Origin: Polynucleobacter difficilis
Lineage (GTDB): Bacteria; Pseudomonadota; Gammaproteobacteria; Burkholderiales; Burkholderiaceae
NCBI RefSeq assembly: GCF_003065365.1
Contig: NZ_CP023276.1
Span: forward strand, 1,426,001 to 1,490,000
Reading direction: 5' to 3'
DNA length: 64,000 bases
Shown here: positions 16,972-25,914 of the stretch, piece by piece
Layout of the letters: each line of letters begins with the position of its first letter
Position numbering within the stretch: the stretch's first letter is position 1
The notes under the pieces: model-generated
Databases searched by the model: none
What the model saw: the letters and a program-made list of their open reading frames with translations, nothing else
Told to the model about the DNA's origin: nothing
Translations under genes and position numbers: made by a program

Positions 16972-17964
16972 TTACTTCGCAAATACCTCTGCATTAATCA
17001 GGCTTGGTGGTTTATCGCCAGCAAGCGCTGCCCGAACGTTTCGAGCGGCTAGCGCAATCATGGCCCTACGGGTTTTTTCGCTTGCACTGGCGATATGCGG
17101 AGCCAGCACGACATTCGAGCAGGCTAATAAATCCGGATGCACTTTGGGCTCGCCCTCAAATACATCGAGGCCCGCCGCAAAGATAGTCTTGGCTTTGAGT
17201 GCTGCAGCCAAAGCAACGTCGTCCACAATTCCGCCGCGGGCAATATTCACCAGCGTTGCGGTGGGTTTCATGAGTGCAATTTCTTTTGCGCCAATCGTGT
17301 GATGACTCTCAGCCGAATAAGGCAGCACCAAAATAACGTGATCTGCTTCCTTGAGCAGGGTTTCTTTATCAACATAGCGTGCTTGGCAGGCTTTTTCATC
17401 CGCCTCGGGCAAGCGACTGCGATTGTGATAAATCACATTCATACCAAAGCCCAAGGCGCGCTTCGCAATGCCTTGGCCGATGCGGCCCATGCCAATAATG
17501 CCAAGCGTGGTGTGGTGGATATCCATTCCTAATGGATTGGTAACAATCGACCACTGATTCCAATTGCCGTCCCGAATCCAGCGCTCGGACTCAGTTACGC
17601 GGCGCGCGGTTGCCATTAGTAAGGCAAAGCCAAAGTCTGCGGTTGTATCCGTGAGCACATCAGGGGTATTCGTTGCCATCACGCCAGCAGCCGTCATCGC
17701 CGGCACATCAAAATTGTTATACCCCACCGAAATGTTAGCCACAATCTTCAGGCCTTTGGCCTGCGCAAGGGCCTTGGCATCGATGCGTTCGCTACCCGTT
17801 ACCAATGCAGCAGATACGCCAGCCAACTGAGAGGCAAGGGCTTCCGGGGTCATCACCACATCGGCCTGATTGGAAATAACGTCAAAGGATTGTTCTAGCT
17901 CAGCCAGCGCCTCAGGGAAAATAGCTCTGGAGACAAGGATTTTGGGTTTTGAGGTGGTATTCAT
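16972..17964 (-). CDS. D-2-hydroxyacid dehydrogenase (glyoxylate/hydroxypyruvate reductase-like)
   Basis: NAD(P)-dependent reductase of the D-isomer-specific family, probably acting on glyoxylate or hydroxypyruvate. Seen: the nucleotide-binding GIIGMGRIGQGIAKRALGFG near residue 150; the arginine in NIARGGIVDD; the catalytic glutamate in DVFEGEPKVH; and the histidine in LAPHIASASEKTR. I chose ATG 17964 (MNTTSKPKILVSR); the in-frame start at 18015 adds an unrelated leader. The length is 330 residues, normal for the family. The exact substrate cannot be fixed from sequence. Confidence 0.85.
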   Translation of the reverse strand: MNTTSKPKILVSRAIFPEALAELEQSFDVISNQADVVMTPEALASQLAGVSAALVTGSERIDAKALAQAKGLKIVANISVGYNNFDVPAMTAAGVMATNTPDVLTDTTADFGFALLMATARRVTESERWIRDGNWNQWSIVTNPLGMDIHHTTLGIIGMGRIGQGIAKRALGFGMNVIYHNRSRLPEADEKACQARYVDKETLLKEADHVILVLPYSAESHHTIGAKEIALMKPTATLVNIARGGIVDDVALAAALKAKTIFAAGLDVFEGEPKVHPDLLACSNVVLAPHIASASEKTRRAMIALAARNVRAALAGDKPPSLINAEVFAK

Positions 17965-17999
17965 CCTTGGCACTTTACACCAAGCCAAATCGGTCTTTC

Positions 18000-18027
18000 T
18001 TGGAAAAAGAGGCAATTCGGCTAAAAT
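18000..18027 (+). promoter_or_regulatory. Candidate fdxA promoter
   Basis: TTGGAA (18000-18005), a 16 bp spacer and TAAAAT (18022-18027) lie about 80 bp before the fdxA start. The -10 matches the consensus at 5 of 6 bases and the -35 at 4 of 6. Confidence 0.45.
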
Positions 18028-18108
18028 GGACTAGTACGCTGGTTGCTACGCCATCCTCTGTTGGCTACTAGCTTCTGGTCCCTTTCGCTATTCAACTCGT
18101 TAAATGCC

Positions 18109-18432
18109 ATGACCTACGTTGTTACTGAAGCCTGTATTCGCTGCAAATATACCGACTGCGTTGATGTCTGTCCGGTTGATTGCTTTCGCGAAGGACCTAA
18201 CTTTTTAGTGATTGATCCCGATGAGTGCATCGATTGCGCTGTATGCGTTCCGGAATGCCCCGTCAATGCGATTTATGCAGAAGACGATGTGCCGGGCGAT
18301 CAGCAAGCATTCATCAAAATGAATTTGGATCTGGCGCAGGGCTGGCCATCGATTACCAAGTCCAAGGGCGCCCTTCCCGACGCAGACGAATGGAAAGACG
18401 TTACTGCCAAACTAGATCAACTCGTCAAGTAA
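18109..18432 (+). CDS. fdxA: Seven-iron ferredoxin FdxA
   Basis: Small electron carrier with one [3Fe-4S] and one [4Fe-4S] cluster. The 107-residue product begins MTYVVTEACIRCKYTDCVDV. The cysteines are in CIRCKYTDCVDVCPVDC and CIDCAVCVPECPV, the spacing of the Azotobacter-type seven-iron ferredoxins, followed by the usual C-terminal extension. I chose ATG 18109 over an in-frame start at 18043. The next gene encodes a ferredoxin-NADP reductase, so the two probably form an electron transfer pair. Confidence 0.94.
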   Translation: MTYVVTEACIRCKYTDCVDVCPVDCFREGPNFLVIDPDECIDCAVCVPECPVNAIYAEDDVPGDQQAFIKMNLDLAQGWPSITKSKGALPDADEWKDVTAKLDQLVK

Positions 18433-18473
18433 AGCGAACGTAATGGATTGCATTCAATCCAAGCAGAGCTACT

Positions 18474-19508
18474 GTGCAAGCAATTGAAACCGATGCGGTC
18501 ATTATTGGCGCGGGCCCAGTTGGTTTATTTCAAGCATTTGAACTCGGTTTACTGGAAATTCAGGCGCACATTATTGATGCATTGCCACAAGCCGGCGGCC
18601 AGTGCATGGCGCTCTACCCCAATAAACCCATTTACGATATTCCAGGCATACCGGTCTGCACCGGTCGCGAGCTAACCGATAATCTCCTACGGCAGATTGC
18701 CCCCTTTAAGCCGCCGATGCATTTGGGTCAGGCGGTAATGGAGTTAAAGCAAGAAGACGATTCGCGTTTTTTGATACGCACTACCGCAGGCCAATCCTTT
18801 ATCAGCAAAACCATTTTTATTGCCGCTGGCGTTGGGGCGTTTCAAGCCCGTACCTTAGCGCTCGATGGCATTGCTGCGTTTGAGAACAAGCAACTCTTCT
18901 ATTTCGTTGAAGAGCCCGAGCAATTTAATCAGCGCACCATCGTCATTTGCGGTGGCGATGAAACTGCTGTGGAATGGGCCATTCATTTTGCGTCTACTGC
19001 CAAGCACGTCACCCTGGTACACCGTCGCAGTGAATTGAAAGCAGACAAACACATCCTGGATCAATTTCATAATCTGCGCGCCGCTGGAAAAATTACTCTT
19101 TGCGTTGGGCAGGCCACTGGCTATGCAAGTAATGATGGTCAGCTAACGGCGCTTGAAGTTGAGGATCCAGATGGCCATCAGCAAACCATCCCGCTTGATG
19201 CCCTGCTCGTCTTTTTTGGCCTCTCCCCCAAATTGGGGCCCATTGTCGATTGGGGCCTCGCACTCAGTCGCAAGCAAATTGAAGTGGATACCGCCCACTT
19301 TGAAAGCAGCATCCCAGGGATTTTTGCGGTTGGCGATATCAATACCTATCCCGGTAAGAAAAAACTGATCCTATCGGGCTTTCATGAGGCGGCATTGGCG
19401 GCTTTTGCGGCCGCCCAGGTCATTTTTCCGGATCGACCGGTGCAGTTGCAATACACCACTACCTCACCCAAATTGCAGCAATTGCTGGGCTTACAGAAGC
19501 CTGCGTAA
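18474..19508 (+). CDS. Ferredoxin-NADP reductase, thioredoxin-reductase-like
   Basis: FAD enzyme that exchanges electrons between NADPH and ferredoxin. The 344-residue product starts at GTG and has an FAD-binding GAGPVGLFQAFELGL near residue 12, an NADP-binding ICGGDETAVEWA near 160, and GIFAVGDINTYPG near the C-terminus. The redox CxxC of true thioredoxin reductases is missing, which is the mark of the TrxR-like ferredoxin reductases. Its position 41 bp after fdxA supports ferredoxin as the partner. Confidence 0.9.
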   Translation: MQAIETDAVIIGAGPVGLFQAFELGLLEIQAHIIDALPQAGGQCMALYPNKPIYDIPGIPVCTGRELTDNLLRQIAPFKPPMHLGQAVMELKQEDDSRFLIRTTAGQSFISKTIFIAAGVGAFQARTLALDGIAAFENKQLFYFVEEPEQFNQRTIVICGGDETAVEWAIHFASTAKHVTLVHRRSELKADKHILDQFHNLRAAGKITLCVGQATGYASNDGQLTALEVEDPDGHQQTIPLDALLVFFGLSPKLGPIVDWGLALSRKQIEVDTAHFESSIPGIFAVGDINTYPGKKKLILSGFHEAALAAFAAAQVIFPDRPVQLQYTTTSPKLQQLLGLQKPA

Positions 19509-19556
19509 TATTGGGTTAATCTCTACCTATTCCCATTTGATCGAACAGTTAAACGA

Positions 19557-20351
19557 ATGCATCAATACCACCAACTTATGCAGCATGTCCTAAACCAGGG
19601 CGTTCAAAAATCCGATCGAACCGGCACCGGCACCGTCTCTGTTTTTGGCTATCAAATGCGCTTTAATCTGGCCGACGGTTTTCCGATGGTAACGACCAAA
19701 AAGTTACACCTCAAATCCATCATCTATGAATTACTGTGGTTTCTGAATGGCAGCACCGACAATAATTGGTTAAAAGAGCGCGGCGTTTCGATTTGGAATG
19801 AATGGGCAGCGCCCGATGGTGAATTAGGCCCGATCTACGGTTACCAATGGCGTTCATGGCCCGCACCCAATGGCCAGCACATCGATCAAATCAGCGAAGT
19901 CGTCAACAGCATCAAAACCAATCCCGACTCGCGCCGTCTGATTGTCTCGGCATGGAATGTGGCTGACATACCGCGCATGGCCCTGGCGCCATGCCATGCT
20001 TTTTTCCAGTTCTATGTCGCCGATGGCAAATTATCGTGCCAGCTATATCAACGCAGTGCCGATATCTTTTTGGGAGTGCCATTCAATATTGCCAGCTACG
20101 CCCTGCTAACGCACATGGTTGCGCAGCAGTGCGACTTAGAGCCGGGTGAGTTTATTTGGACGGGGGGCGATTGCCACCTCTACAGCAATCACCTCGAGCA
20201 GGTTGAGCTGCAACTCTCACGTAAGCCCTTCCCACTGCCACAACTGAAGATCGGGCGTAAGCCTGCATCACTCTTTGACTATGCCTTTGAAGACTTTGAA
20301 ATTGTGGGTTATGAATGCCATCCCCACATCAAAGCGCCCGTTGCCATTTAA
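19557..20351 (+). CDS. thyA: Thymidylate synthase
   Basis: Makes dTMP from dUMP using methylene-tetrahydrofolate, which is oxidised to dihydrofolate. The 264-residue product has the nucleophile Cys146 in APCHAFFQF, with SDRTGTGT at the N-terminus and QRSADIFLGVPFNIASY downstream. The length equals E. coli ThyA. folA follows 15 bp later, so the enzyme that recycles the dihydrofolate product is made with it. Confidence 0.98.
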   Translation: MHQYHQLMQHVLNQGVQKSDRTGTGTVSVFGYQMRFNLADGFPMVTTKKLHLKSIIYELLWFLNGSTDNNWLKERGVSIWNEWAAPDGELGPIYGYQWRSWPAPNGQHIDQISEVVNSIKTNPDSRRLIVSAWNVADIPRMALAPCHAFFQFYVADGKLSCQLYQRSADIFLGVPFNIASYALLTHMVAQQCDLEPGEFIWTGGDCHLYSNHLEQVELQLSRKPFPLPQLKIGRKPASLFDYAFEDFEIVGYECHPHIKAPVAI

Positions 20352-20366
20352 TTAATTCGATTAACT

Positions 20367-20861
20367 ATGACTCAACCTGCTATCTCTATGATTGTTGCTC
20401 GCGCTCACGGCAATGTTATCGGTCGCGACAATCAAATGCCCTGGAAAATATCTGCTGACCTGCAATTTTTTAAGCGCGTCACCATGGGCTACCCCGTCAT
20501 CATGGGTCGTAAGACTTGGGAATCGATTGGCCGCCCTTTACCTGGCAGGCGCAATATTGTCGTAAGCCGCAATGCCGACTTGCAGCTCACTGGCGCGGAA
20601 GTCGCTAGCTCCTTGGGTGATGCGCTACAGCGCTTGAGCGATCTTGAACGGGTATTTGTGATTGGCGGTGAGCAACTCTTTACCCAGGCCTTTGATTTAG
20701 CTGACCGCCTTTATATTACCGAAATTGATATTGAGGTTGACGGCGGCGATACCTTTTTTACCGTCCCCCACCCAGAACAATGGCGCGAACAAGAGCGCAC
20801 CCCTGCACACGAAGGTGACATCCACTTTGACTTTGTCACCTTGGAGCGCAAGCCGGGTTAA
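20367..20861 (+). CDS. folA: Dihydrofolate reductase
   Basis: Reduces dihydrofolate to tetrahydrofolate with NADPH. The 164-residue chromosomal-type enzyme shows the Met20 loop region (NQMPWKISADLQFFK, with the substrate-binding acidic residue in this segment), VIMGRKTWESIGRPLPGR, and VIGGEQLFTQA. It is directly behind thyA. It looks like an ordinary housekeeping DHFR, not a mobile trimethoprim-resistance type. Confidence 0.96.
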   Translation: MTQPAISMIVARAHGNVIGRDNQMPWKISADLQFFKRVTMGYPVIMGRKTWESIGRPLPGRRNIVVSRNADLQLTGAEVASSLGDALQRLSDLERVFVIGGEQLFTQAFDLADRLYITEIDIEVDGGDTFFTVPHPEQWREQERTPAHEGDIHFDFVTLERKPG

Positions 20862-20881
20862 AACGTAGTTTCGATTCGCTG

Positions 20882-21970
20882 TTACAGTTTTTTATTGAAG
20901 CTGTATTGCGCAAATGCCTGTTCGGCCACATTAAACCACTGCGCCTCCATATTCCGAAAGCGCCGATAATCCTCATAAATGGCTTTGAAGCGGGGATTTT
21001 TTGCAGACTCCTCGGCGTAGGCTTCTTGGGTTGCCGTAAAACAGGCGTCGAGTATTTGCGTATTGAACTTCCGCAGCACGGCACCGTTTTGCAGTAAGCG
21101 CTGCAATGCTGGGGGATTTAGGGCATCGTACTTTGCACACATCTCGGTATGCGCCTGAAAGCAGGCGCCCTCCCACGCAGCTTGATATGCAGGAGGCAGT
21201 TCGTCCCACTTCTTTTTATTCACCAGAAAAGACAGTGACGCGCCACCCTCCCACCACGCAGGGTAGTAGTAATTTTTGGCTACCTTGGCTAGCCCCAATT
21301 TTTCGTCATCGTAGGGACCGACAAATTCGGCGGCATCGATTGTGCCTTTTTCTAAGGCGGAATAAATCTCACCGGCAGGCAGCTGTTGTGGCACAACCCC
21401 TAATTTGGAAAGAATGTTGCCAGCAAACCCGGCAATCCGAAACTTTAGGCCCTTGAGATCGGCAACCGTTTTAATTTCTTTCCGAAACCAGCCGCCCATT
21501 TGGGTTCCTGTTTGGCCGCCCATGAAGTTCACGATATTGTAGGAAGCATAGAGCTCACGCATTAACTTCATACCGTTGCCATGGAGCATCCACGCAGTTT
21601 GCTGGCGTGCAGTCATACCAAACGGCGCTGCAGTGTCAAAGATAAAGGCACTGTCTTTGCCTAAGGAGTAATAGCCCGCGGTATGGCCTACCTCAACCGT
21701 GCCATTTTGTACTGCATCCTGCACTTGCAGGGGCGGGACGATTTCGCCGGCAGCAAACACCTTGATGTTGAACTTGCCATCGGTTGCTTTGCGCAGCGCA
21801 TTGGCAAAAATCTCGGATGTGCCATACAAATTATCCAATGACTTCGGAAAGCTCGAAACAAGCCGCCAATTCAGGCTGGGCTGTGATTGCGCAATCGCTG
21901 GTGCCGCCAAAGTGGCTCCGCCAACACCGGTTGCAATCGTTGCTTTTTTTAAAAATGATCTGCGCTCCAC
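20882..21970 (-). CDS. TRAP transporter solute-binding protein, DctP family
   Basis: Periplasmic binding protein for a small organic acid. The 362-residue product has a twin-arginine-type leader (RRSFLKK, then a hydrophobic stretch ending APAIAQ), so it is probably exported folded by Tat. The DctP core follows, including FRIAGFAGNILSKLGVVPQ and the PAGEIYSALEKGTIDAAEF block with the conserved acid-binding region. No DctQ or DctM membrane partner is in the neighbourhood; it converges on folA and follows pmbA. The ligand is unknown; the related alpha-keto-acid or mannitol/chloroaromatic groups are possible. Confidence 0.88.
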   Translation of the reverse strand: MERRSFLKKATIATGVGGATLAAPAIAQSQPSLNWRLVSSFPKSLDNLYGTSEIFANALRKATDGKFNIKVFAAGEIVPPLQVQDAVQNGTVEVGHTAGYYSLGKDSAFIFDTAAPFGMTARQQTAWMLHGNGMKLMRELYASYNIVNFMGGQTGTQMGGWFRKEIKTVADLKGLKFRIAGFAGNILSKLGVVPQQLPAGEIYSALEKGTIDAAEFVGPYDDEKLGLAKVAKNYYYPAWWEGGASLSFLVNKKKWDELPPAYQAAWEGACFQAHTEMCAKYDALNPPALQRLLQNGAVLRKFNTQILDACFTATQEAYAEESAKNPRFKAIYEDYRRFRNMEAQWFNVAEQAFAQYSFNKKL

Positions 21971-22019
21971 AAAGACTCCCTTCTTGTGTTCGATGTATTT
22001 AGCAATCTAAACCGTATTT

Positions 22020-23366
22020 TTATTTTCCACCAATGGTCATCGATCCAATCAGAATCGAGCCCACTTCTTTGGTGCCGCGAACCAAAACATCACTACCAAT
22101 CAGTTCGATGTCCATCAGCATGTCCCGCACGTTTCCAGCAATGGTAATTTCTTCAACGGGGTACTGTATCTCCCCGCCTTCAACCCAGTAACCAAAAGCA
22201 CCGCGAGAGTAATCACCGGTGACATAATTAACGCCCTGACCCATCAGCTCGGTAACGAGTAAGCCCGTACCCATTTCCTTCAACAAGGCAGGCAAACCGC
22301 CTTTAGGCGTTCTTGAGCTACTGAGCGTGAGGTGATGTGATCCCCCTGCATTGCCGGTGGTTTTCATGCCAAGCTTACGAGCAGAGTAGCTTGAGAGGAA
22401 GTAGCCCTCTAAAACCCCCTTGGATACTACGCTGCGCGCGCGGGTCTTAACACCCTCCTCATCGAATGGCGAGCTGCCAGTTAAGCCTTTGAGGTGCGGG
22501 TTCTCGATCAAGTCAACGTGGCTTGGCAATACTGGCTTACCGAGGCTGTCTAACAAGAAGCTTGAACGGCGATACAAAGCACCGCCCGAAACGGCCTGCA
22601 CCAAGGTGCCTAATAAGCCTGCAGCCAGCGGAGCTTCAAAGATAACGGGGCAGCGGCGGGTGCTGAGTGATTTGGCATTCAGGCGCGACAAGGCGCGCTG
22701 CGCTGCATAACGACCAATATCCGCTGGCTTGGCTAGGTCTTGTGCCATGCGCGAACTGGAATACCAATCGTCGCGCTGCATGGCCGATTTTTTTCTGCCA
22801 CCGCTAGCAATCGGCGCACAGGAAATAAAGTGCCGCGAGTATGGGTAACCGCCCATAAAGCCGTTGCTGGTACCCATCATGAAATGAGCGTGGTGTGCCG
22901 ATACCGAGGCGCCGTCGCTATTCGTGATTTGCGGACTGACTGCAAATGCAGCAGCCTCTGCACGCTGAGCTAAGGCAATGGCCTCTTCTGATTCAATCAT
23001 CCACGGATGAAATAGGTCTAAGTTTTTAGGCTTTTTTTCCAAGAGATCTGGATCGGGCAGGCCAGCACAATCGTCTTCCGCGGTATGGCGCGCAATATGA
23101 AATGCAGCCTCTACGGTTTTACGCAAGGAATCCGGTGAAAAATCACTGGTGCTGGCATTGCCCCGGCGCTGACCAAGGTATACGCTGAGGCCAATTTGCT
23201 TATCCAGACTTTGCTCAATGGTTTCTACCGCTCCTTTACGTACGGTGACCGAGAGGCCTTGACCCTCGGAAACCTCGACCGCGGCATCAGAGGCGCCCAA
23301 CTTGCGGGCCTCGGAAAGCATAAATTCGACAATGACTTTGAATTGATTGGGGGTATATGTAAACAT
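22020..23366 (-). CDS. pmbA: PmbA/TldE metalloprotease subunit
   Basis: Non-catalytic-type partner of the TldD/TldE protease, known for microcin B17 maturation and CcdA degradation. The 448-residue product has the typical N-terminal half with VTVRKGAVETIEQS and the C-terminal LRGTKEVGSILIGS-like ending (seen as VRGTKEVGSI). The HExxxH of TldD is absent, as expected for TldE. tldD is not in the window. It is divergent from mog with only 26 bp between the starts. Confidence 0.93.
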   Translation of the reverse strand: MFTYTPNQFKVIVEFMLSEARKLGASDAAVEVSEGQGLSVTVRKGAVETIEQSLDKQIGLSVYLGQRRGNASTSDFSPDSLRKTVEAAFHIARHTAEDDCAGLPDPDLLEKKPKNLDLFHPWMIESEEAIALAQRAEAAAFAVSPQITNSDGASVSAHHAHFMMGTSNGFMGGYPYSRHFISCAPIASGGRKKSAMQRDDWYSSSRMAQDLAKPADIGRYAAQRALSRLNAKSLSTRRCPVIFEAPLAAGLLGTLVQAVSGGALYRRSSFLLDSLGKPVLPSHVDLIENPHLKGLTGSSPFDEEGVKTRARSVVSKGVLEGYFLSSYSARKLGMKTTGNAGGSHHLTLSSSRTPKGGLPALLKEMGTGLLVTELMGQGVNYVTGDYSRGAFGYWVEGGEIQYPVEEITIAGNVRDMLMDIELIGSDVLVRGTKEVGSILIGSMTIGGK

Positions 23367-23392
23367 TCCTCAATGATAGCTAGAATAGAGCC

Positions 23393-24022
23393 ATGAAGCA
23401 TACAGAAAATCCCGAACGCAGCCATCCTGATGAAGTGCGGATTGGTCTGGTTTCGATCTCCGATCGAGCCAGTGCAGGCACTTACCAGGACGAAGGCATA
23501 CCCGCCCTCAAAAACTGGCTTGGCCTTGCCATCACCTCGCCCCTCAGCACCCATGAACGCCTCATCCCAGACGATGCTGAGACCATTACCGAGACCCTGA
23601 TTGAGCTTGTCGATGAGTTGGGCTGTGACCTGGTCCTCACTACCGGCGGAACCGGTCCTGGGCGACGGGACGTCACGCCAGAGGCAACCCTAGAGGCGGG
23701 GACGCGAGAAATGCCTGGCTTTGGGGAACAGATGCGTCAAATTAGCCTGCGTTTTGTGCCGACTGCGATTTTGTCTCGGCAAGTTGCTGTATTACGTGAA
23801 ATTGAAGGGCATGCAGCATTGATTATCAATCTGCCTGGACAGCCAAAATCCATCCGGGAAATTCTGGAAGGACTGAAAGATGCGGACGGGGAAATTCTGG
23901 CCGCCGGCATCTTTGCCTCTGTACCTTACTGCATTGATTTAATTGGTGGCCCCTACATTGAGGCCAATCCCGACATCATTTCGGTCTTTAGGCCAAAAAG
24001 CGCAATCAAACCACGTCCTTAG
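23393..24022 (+). CDS. mog: Molybdopterin adenylyltransferase Mog
   Basis: Adenylates molybdopterin to give the substrate for molybdate insertion by MoeA. The 209-residue product has IGLVSISDRASAG at the N-terminus and the MoCF motif TTGGTGPGRRDVTPEAT near residue 85, with the conserved aspartate. The length and DRAS motif favour Mog over MoaB. It ends 4 bp inside the convergent orn gene. The rest of the visible Moco genes are at 13.5-16.6 kb. Confidence 0.92.
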   Translation: MKHTENPERSHPDEVRIGLVSISDRASAGTYQDEGIPALKNWLGLAITSPLSTHERLIPDDAETITETLIELVDELGCDLVLTTGGTGPGRRDVTPEATLEAGTREMPGFGEQMRQISLRFVPTAILSRQVAVLREIEGHAALIINLPGQPKSIREILEGLKDADGEILAAGIFASVPYCIDLIGGPYIEANPDIISVFRPKSAIKPRP

Positions 24023-24633
24023 TCAGCGGCAGTCGGTAGTGACGATGCAGTTGTGCTGGGAATAAAAAAGGTTTTGCGGTAATAGCGCAGTTCTTCAATC
24101 GATTCTTCAATATCGGCTAAGGCAGTGTGCGCCTGCTTTTTAACAAAGCCCTTCATGATCTCAGGCTGCCAGCGGCGAGCCAGCTCCTTAATGGTGGACA
24201 CATCCACATTGCGGTAATGAAAATATGCCTCTAACTTCGGCATGTAGCGCGCCATAAAGCGGCGGTCCTGGCAAATGGAATTGCCACACATCGGTGAAAT
24301 GCCCGCCTTCACGTACTGCTTTAAAAAAGCAATGCAAGCTTGTTCTACATCTTCTTCATTCAGCGTTGAGGCCTTCACCCGATCAATCAGACCCGATTTG
24401 CCATGGGTGCCTTTGTTCCACGCATCCATGCCATCGAGAACAGCATCGTCTTGATGCACCACCCAGACTGGGGCCGTGGCAATGGCATTGAGATTGGCAT
24501 CGGTCACAATCAAGGCAATCTCTAAAATACGGTCGCTATCCGGCTTGAGTCCAGACATCTCCATATCCAGCCAAACCAAACGCTCACTGGCTGGGGCAGT
24601 ATTTGCTACAGGGGCATCATTTTTTTCGCTCAT
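24019..24633 (-). CDS. orn: Oligoribonuclease
   Basis: DEDDh exonuclease that degrades RNA dinucleotides to mononucleotides and finishes mRNA turnover. The 204-residue product has the first acidic motif in LVWLDMEMSGLKPDSDRILE, the middle aspartate in the conserved region near residue 125, and the histidine-aspartate pair in HTALADIEESIEELRYYR. The C-terminus overlaps the mog stop by 4 bp. It is divergent from the M48 protease gene (15 bp between starts). Confidence 0.96.
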   Translation of the reverse strand: MSEKNDAPVANTAPASERLVWLDMEMSGLKPDSDRILEIALIVTDANLNAIATAPVWVVHQDDAVLDGMDAWNKGTHGKSGLIDRVKASTLNEEDVEQACIAFLKQYVKAGISPMCGNSICQDRRFMARYMPKLEAYFHYRNVDVSTIKELARRWQPEIMKGFVKKQAHTALADIEESIEELRYYRKTFFIPSTTASSLPTAAD

Positions 24634-24648
24634 ATCTATAATGATCTC

Positions 24649-25905
24649 ATGACATTTACTTTTATCTTCTTAGCCGCATTCATCCTCAGTTTTGGCCTGC
24701 GCCACTGGCTTGCCCAGCGGCAAATTCGCCATGTAGCCGCCCACCGCAAAACGGTTCCGGCGGAGTTTGCACAGCGTATCACTTTAGGCGAGCATCAAAA
24801 GGCTGCCGACTACACCATTGCTAAACTAAAACTGGGCTTGCTCGAAAACGCCTTCAGTGCACTCGTGCTCATCGCCTTTACCTTGTTAGGCGGCCTAGAG
24901 TATCTCAATCAAGTACTAACCGATCTCATGGGTAACGGCATTGCCCAGCAAATGGCATTGCTTTGCTCGATCTTTTTGATTTCTGGAATTTTGGATCTGC
25001 CCTTCACCTGGCATAAGCAGTTTGGGATTGAAGCAGCGTATGGATTTAATCGCATGACGCCAAAACTGTTTGTGTTGGATATGGTCAAGGGCGTAGCCCT
25101 TGGAGCGGCGCTAGGCTTACCACTGCTGTGGGTAGTGCTGAGCCTGATGGCAGAAGCAGGTAGCCTTTGGTGGCTATGGGCTTGGGCGGTATGGACTGTG
25201 TTTAATGCCCTGCTGCTTTGGCTCTTTCCTACGTTCATTGCGCCCTTGTTTAATAAATTTAAAGCCCTGGAAGAGGGTCCGCTGAAAACCCAAATCGAAG
25301 GTCTGCTCAAGCGCTGTGACTTTGCTAGCCAGGGCTTATTTGTGATGGATGGCAGTAAACGCAGCGCCCATGGCAACGCCTACTTCACCGGCATCGGCAA
25401 AGCCAAGCGCATTGTCTTCTTTGATACCTTGATTGAGAAACTGAACCCAGGGGAAGTAGAGGCAGTACTGGCACACGAACTCGGGCACTACAAACGCAAT
25501 CACATTCGCAAGCGTTTATTGGTTTCATTTGCAATGAGCTTTGTGATGCTCGCGCTGCTCGGCTGGATTAGTACACAAGCCTGGTTTTATATTGACCTGG
25601 GAGTCACGCCCAGCTTAGAGGGATATAACGGCGGCTTAGCACTGGCGCTCTTTATGTTGGTCTCGCCGGTATTTGGTTTTTTCTTTACACCCATCAGCAG
25701 CCTTGCCTCACGTAAGCATGAATACGAAGCCGATGGTTTTGCTGCGGAGAAGGCATCGGCGCGCGATTTAATCTCGGCCCTCGTGAAGCTCTACCAAGAT
25801 AATGCGTCGACCCTGACCCCCGATCCGATTTATACGGCGTTCTATAGCTCCCATCCGCCTGCACCCCTGCGCATCGCAAATCTGCAGCGCCTAAGTCAAG
25901 CCTAA
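24649..25905 (+). CDS. M48 family membrane metalloprotease, Ste24-type
   Basis: Integral membrane zinc protease. The 418-residue product has several hydrophobic segments (about 1-15, 60-80, 100-120, 145-200, 290-310, 330-350). The zinc site is VLAHELGHYKRN (HExxH), followed by EYEADGFA holding the third ligand glutamate. It resembles CAAX prenyl protease 1, but bacteria of this group lack a known prenylated substrate, so the role is probably membrane protein quality control. HtpX at 56.2 kb is a smaller member of the same clan. It is followed 9 bp later by rsgA. Confidence 0.9.
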   Translation: MTFTFIFLAAFILSFGLRHWLAQRQIRHVAAHRKTVPAEFAQRITLGEHQKAADYTIAKLKLGLLENAFSALVLIAFTLLGGLEYLNQVLTDLMGNGIAQQMALLCSIFLISGILDLPFTWHKQFGIEAAYGFNRMTPKLFVLDMVKGVALGAALGLPLLWVVLSLMAEAGSLWWLWAWAVWTVFNALLLWLFPTFIAPLFNKFKALEEGPLKTQIEGLLKRCDFASQGLFVMDGSKRSAHGNAYFTGIGKAKRIVFFDTLIEKLNPGEVEAVLAHELGHYKRNHIRKRLLVSFAMSFVMLALLGWISTQAWFYIDLGVTPSLEGYNGGLALALFMLVSPVFGFFFTPISSLASRKHEYEADGFAAEKASARDLISALVKLYQDNASTLTPDPIYTAFYSSHPPAPLRIANLQRLSQA

Positions 25906-25914
25906 ACGGACTGC

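Noticed and set aside
20367..20861. folA as a possible acquired trimethoprim-resistance gene
   Set aside because: It is a normal chromosomal DHFR directly behind thyA, with no integron or insertion sequence nearby.
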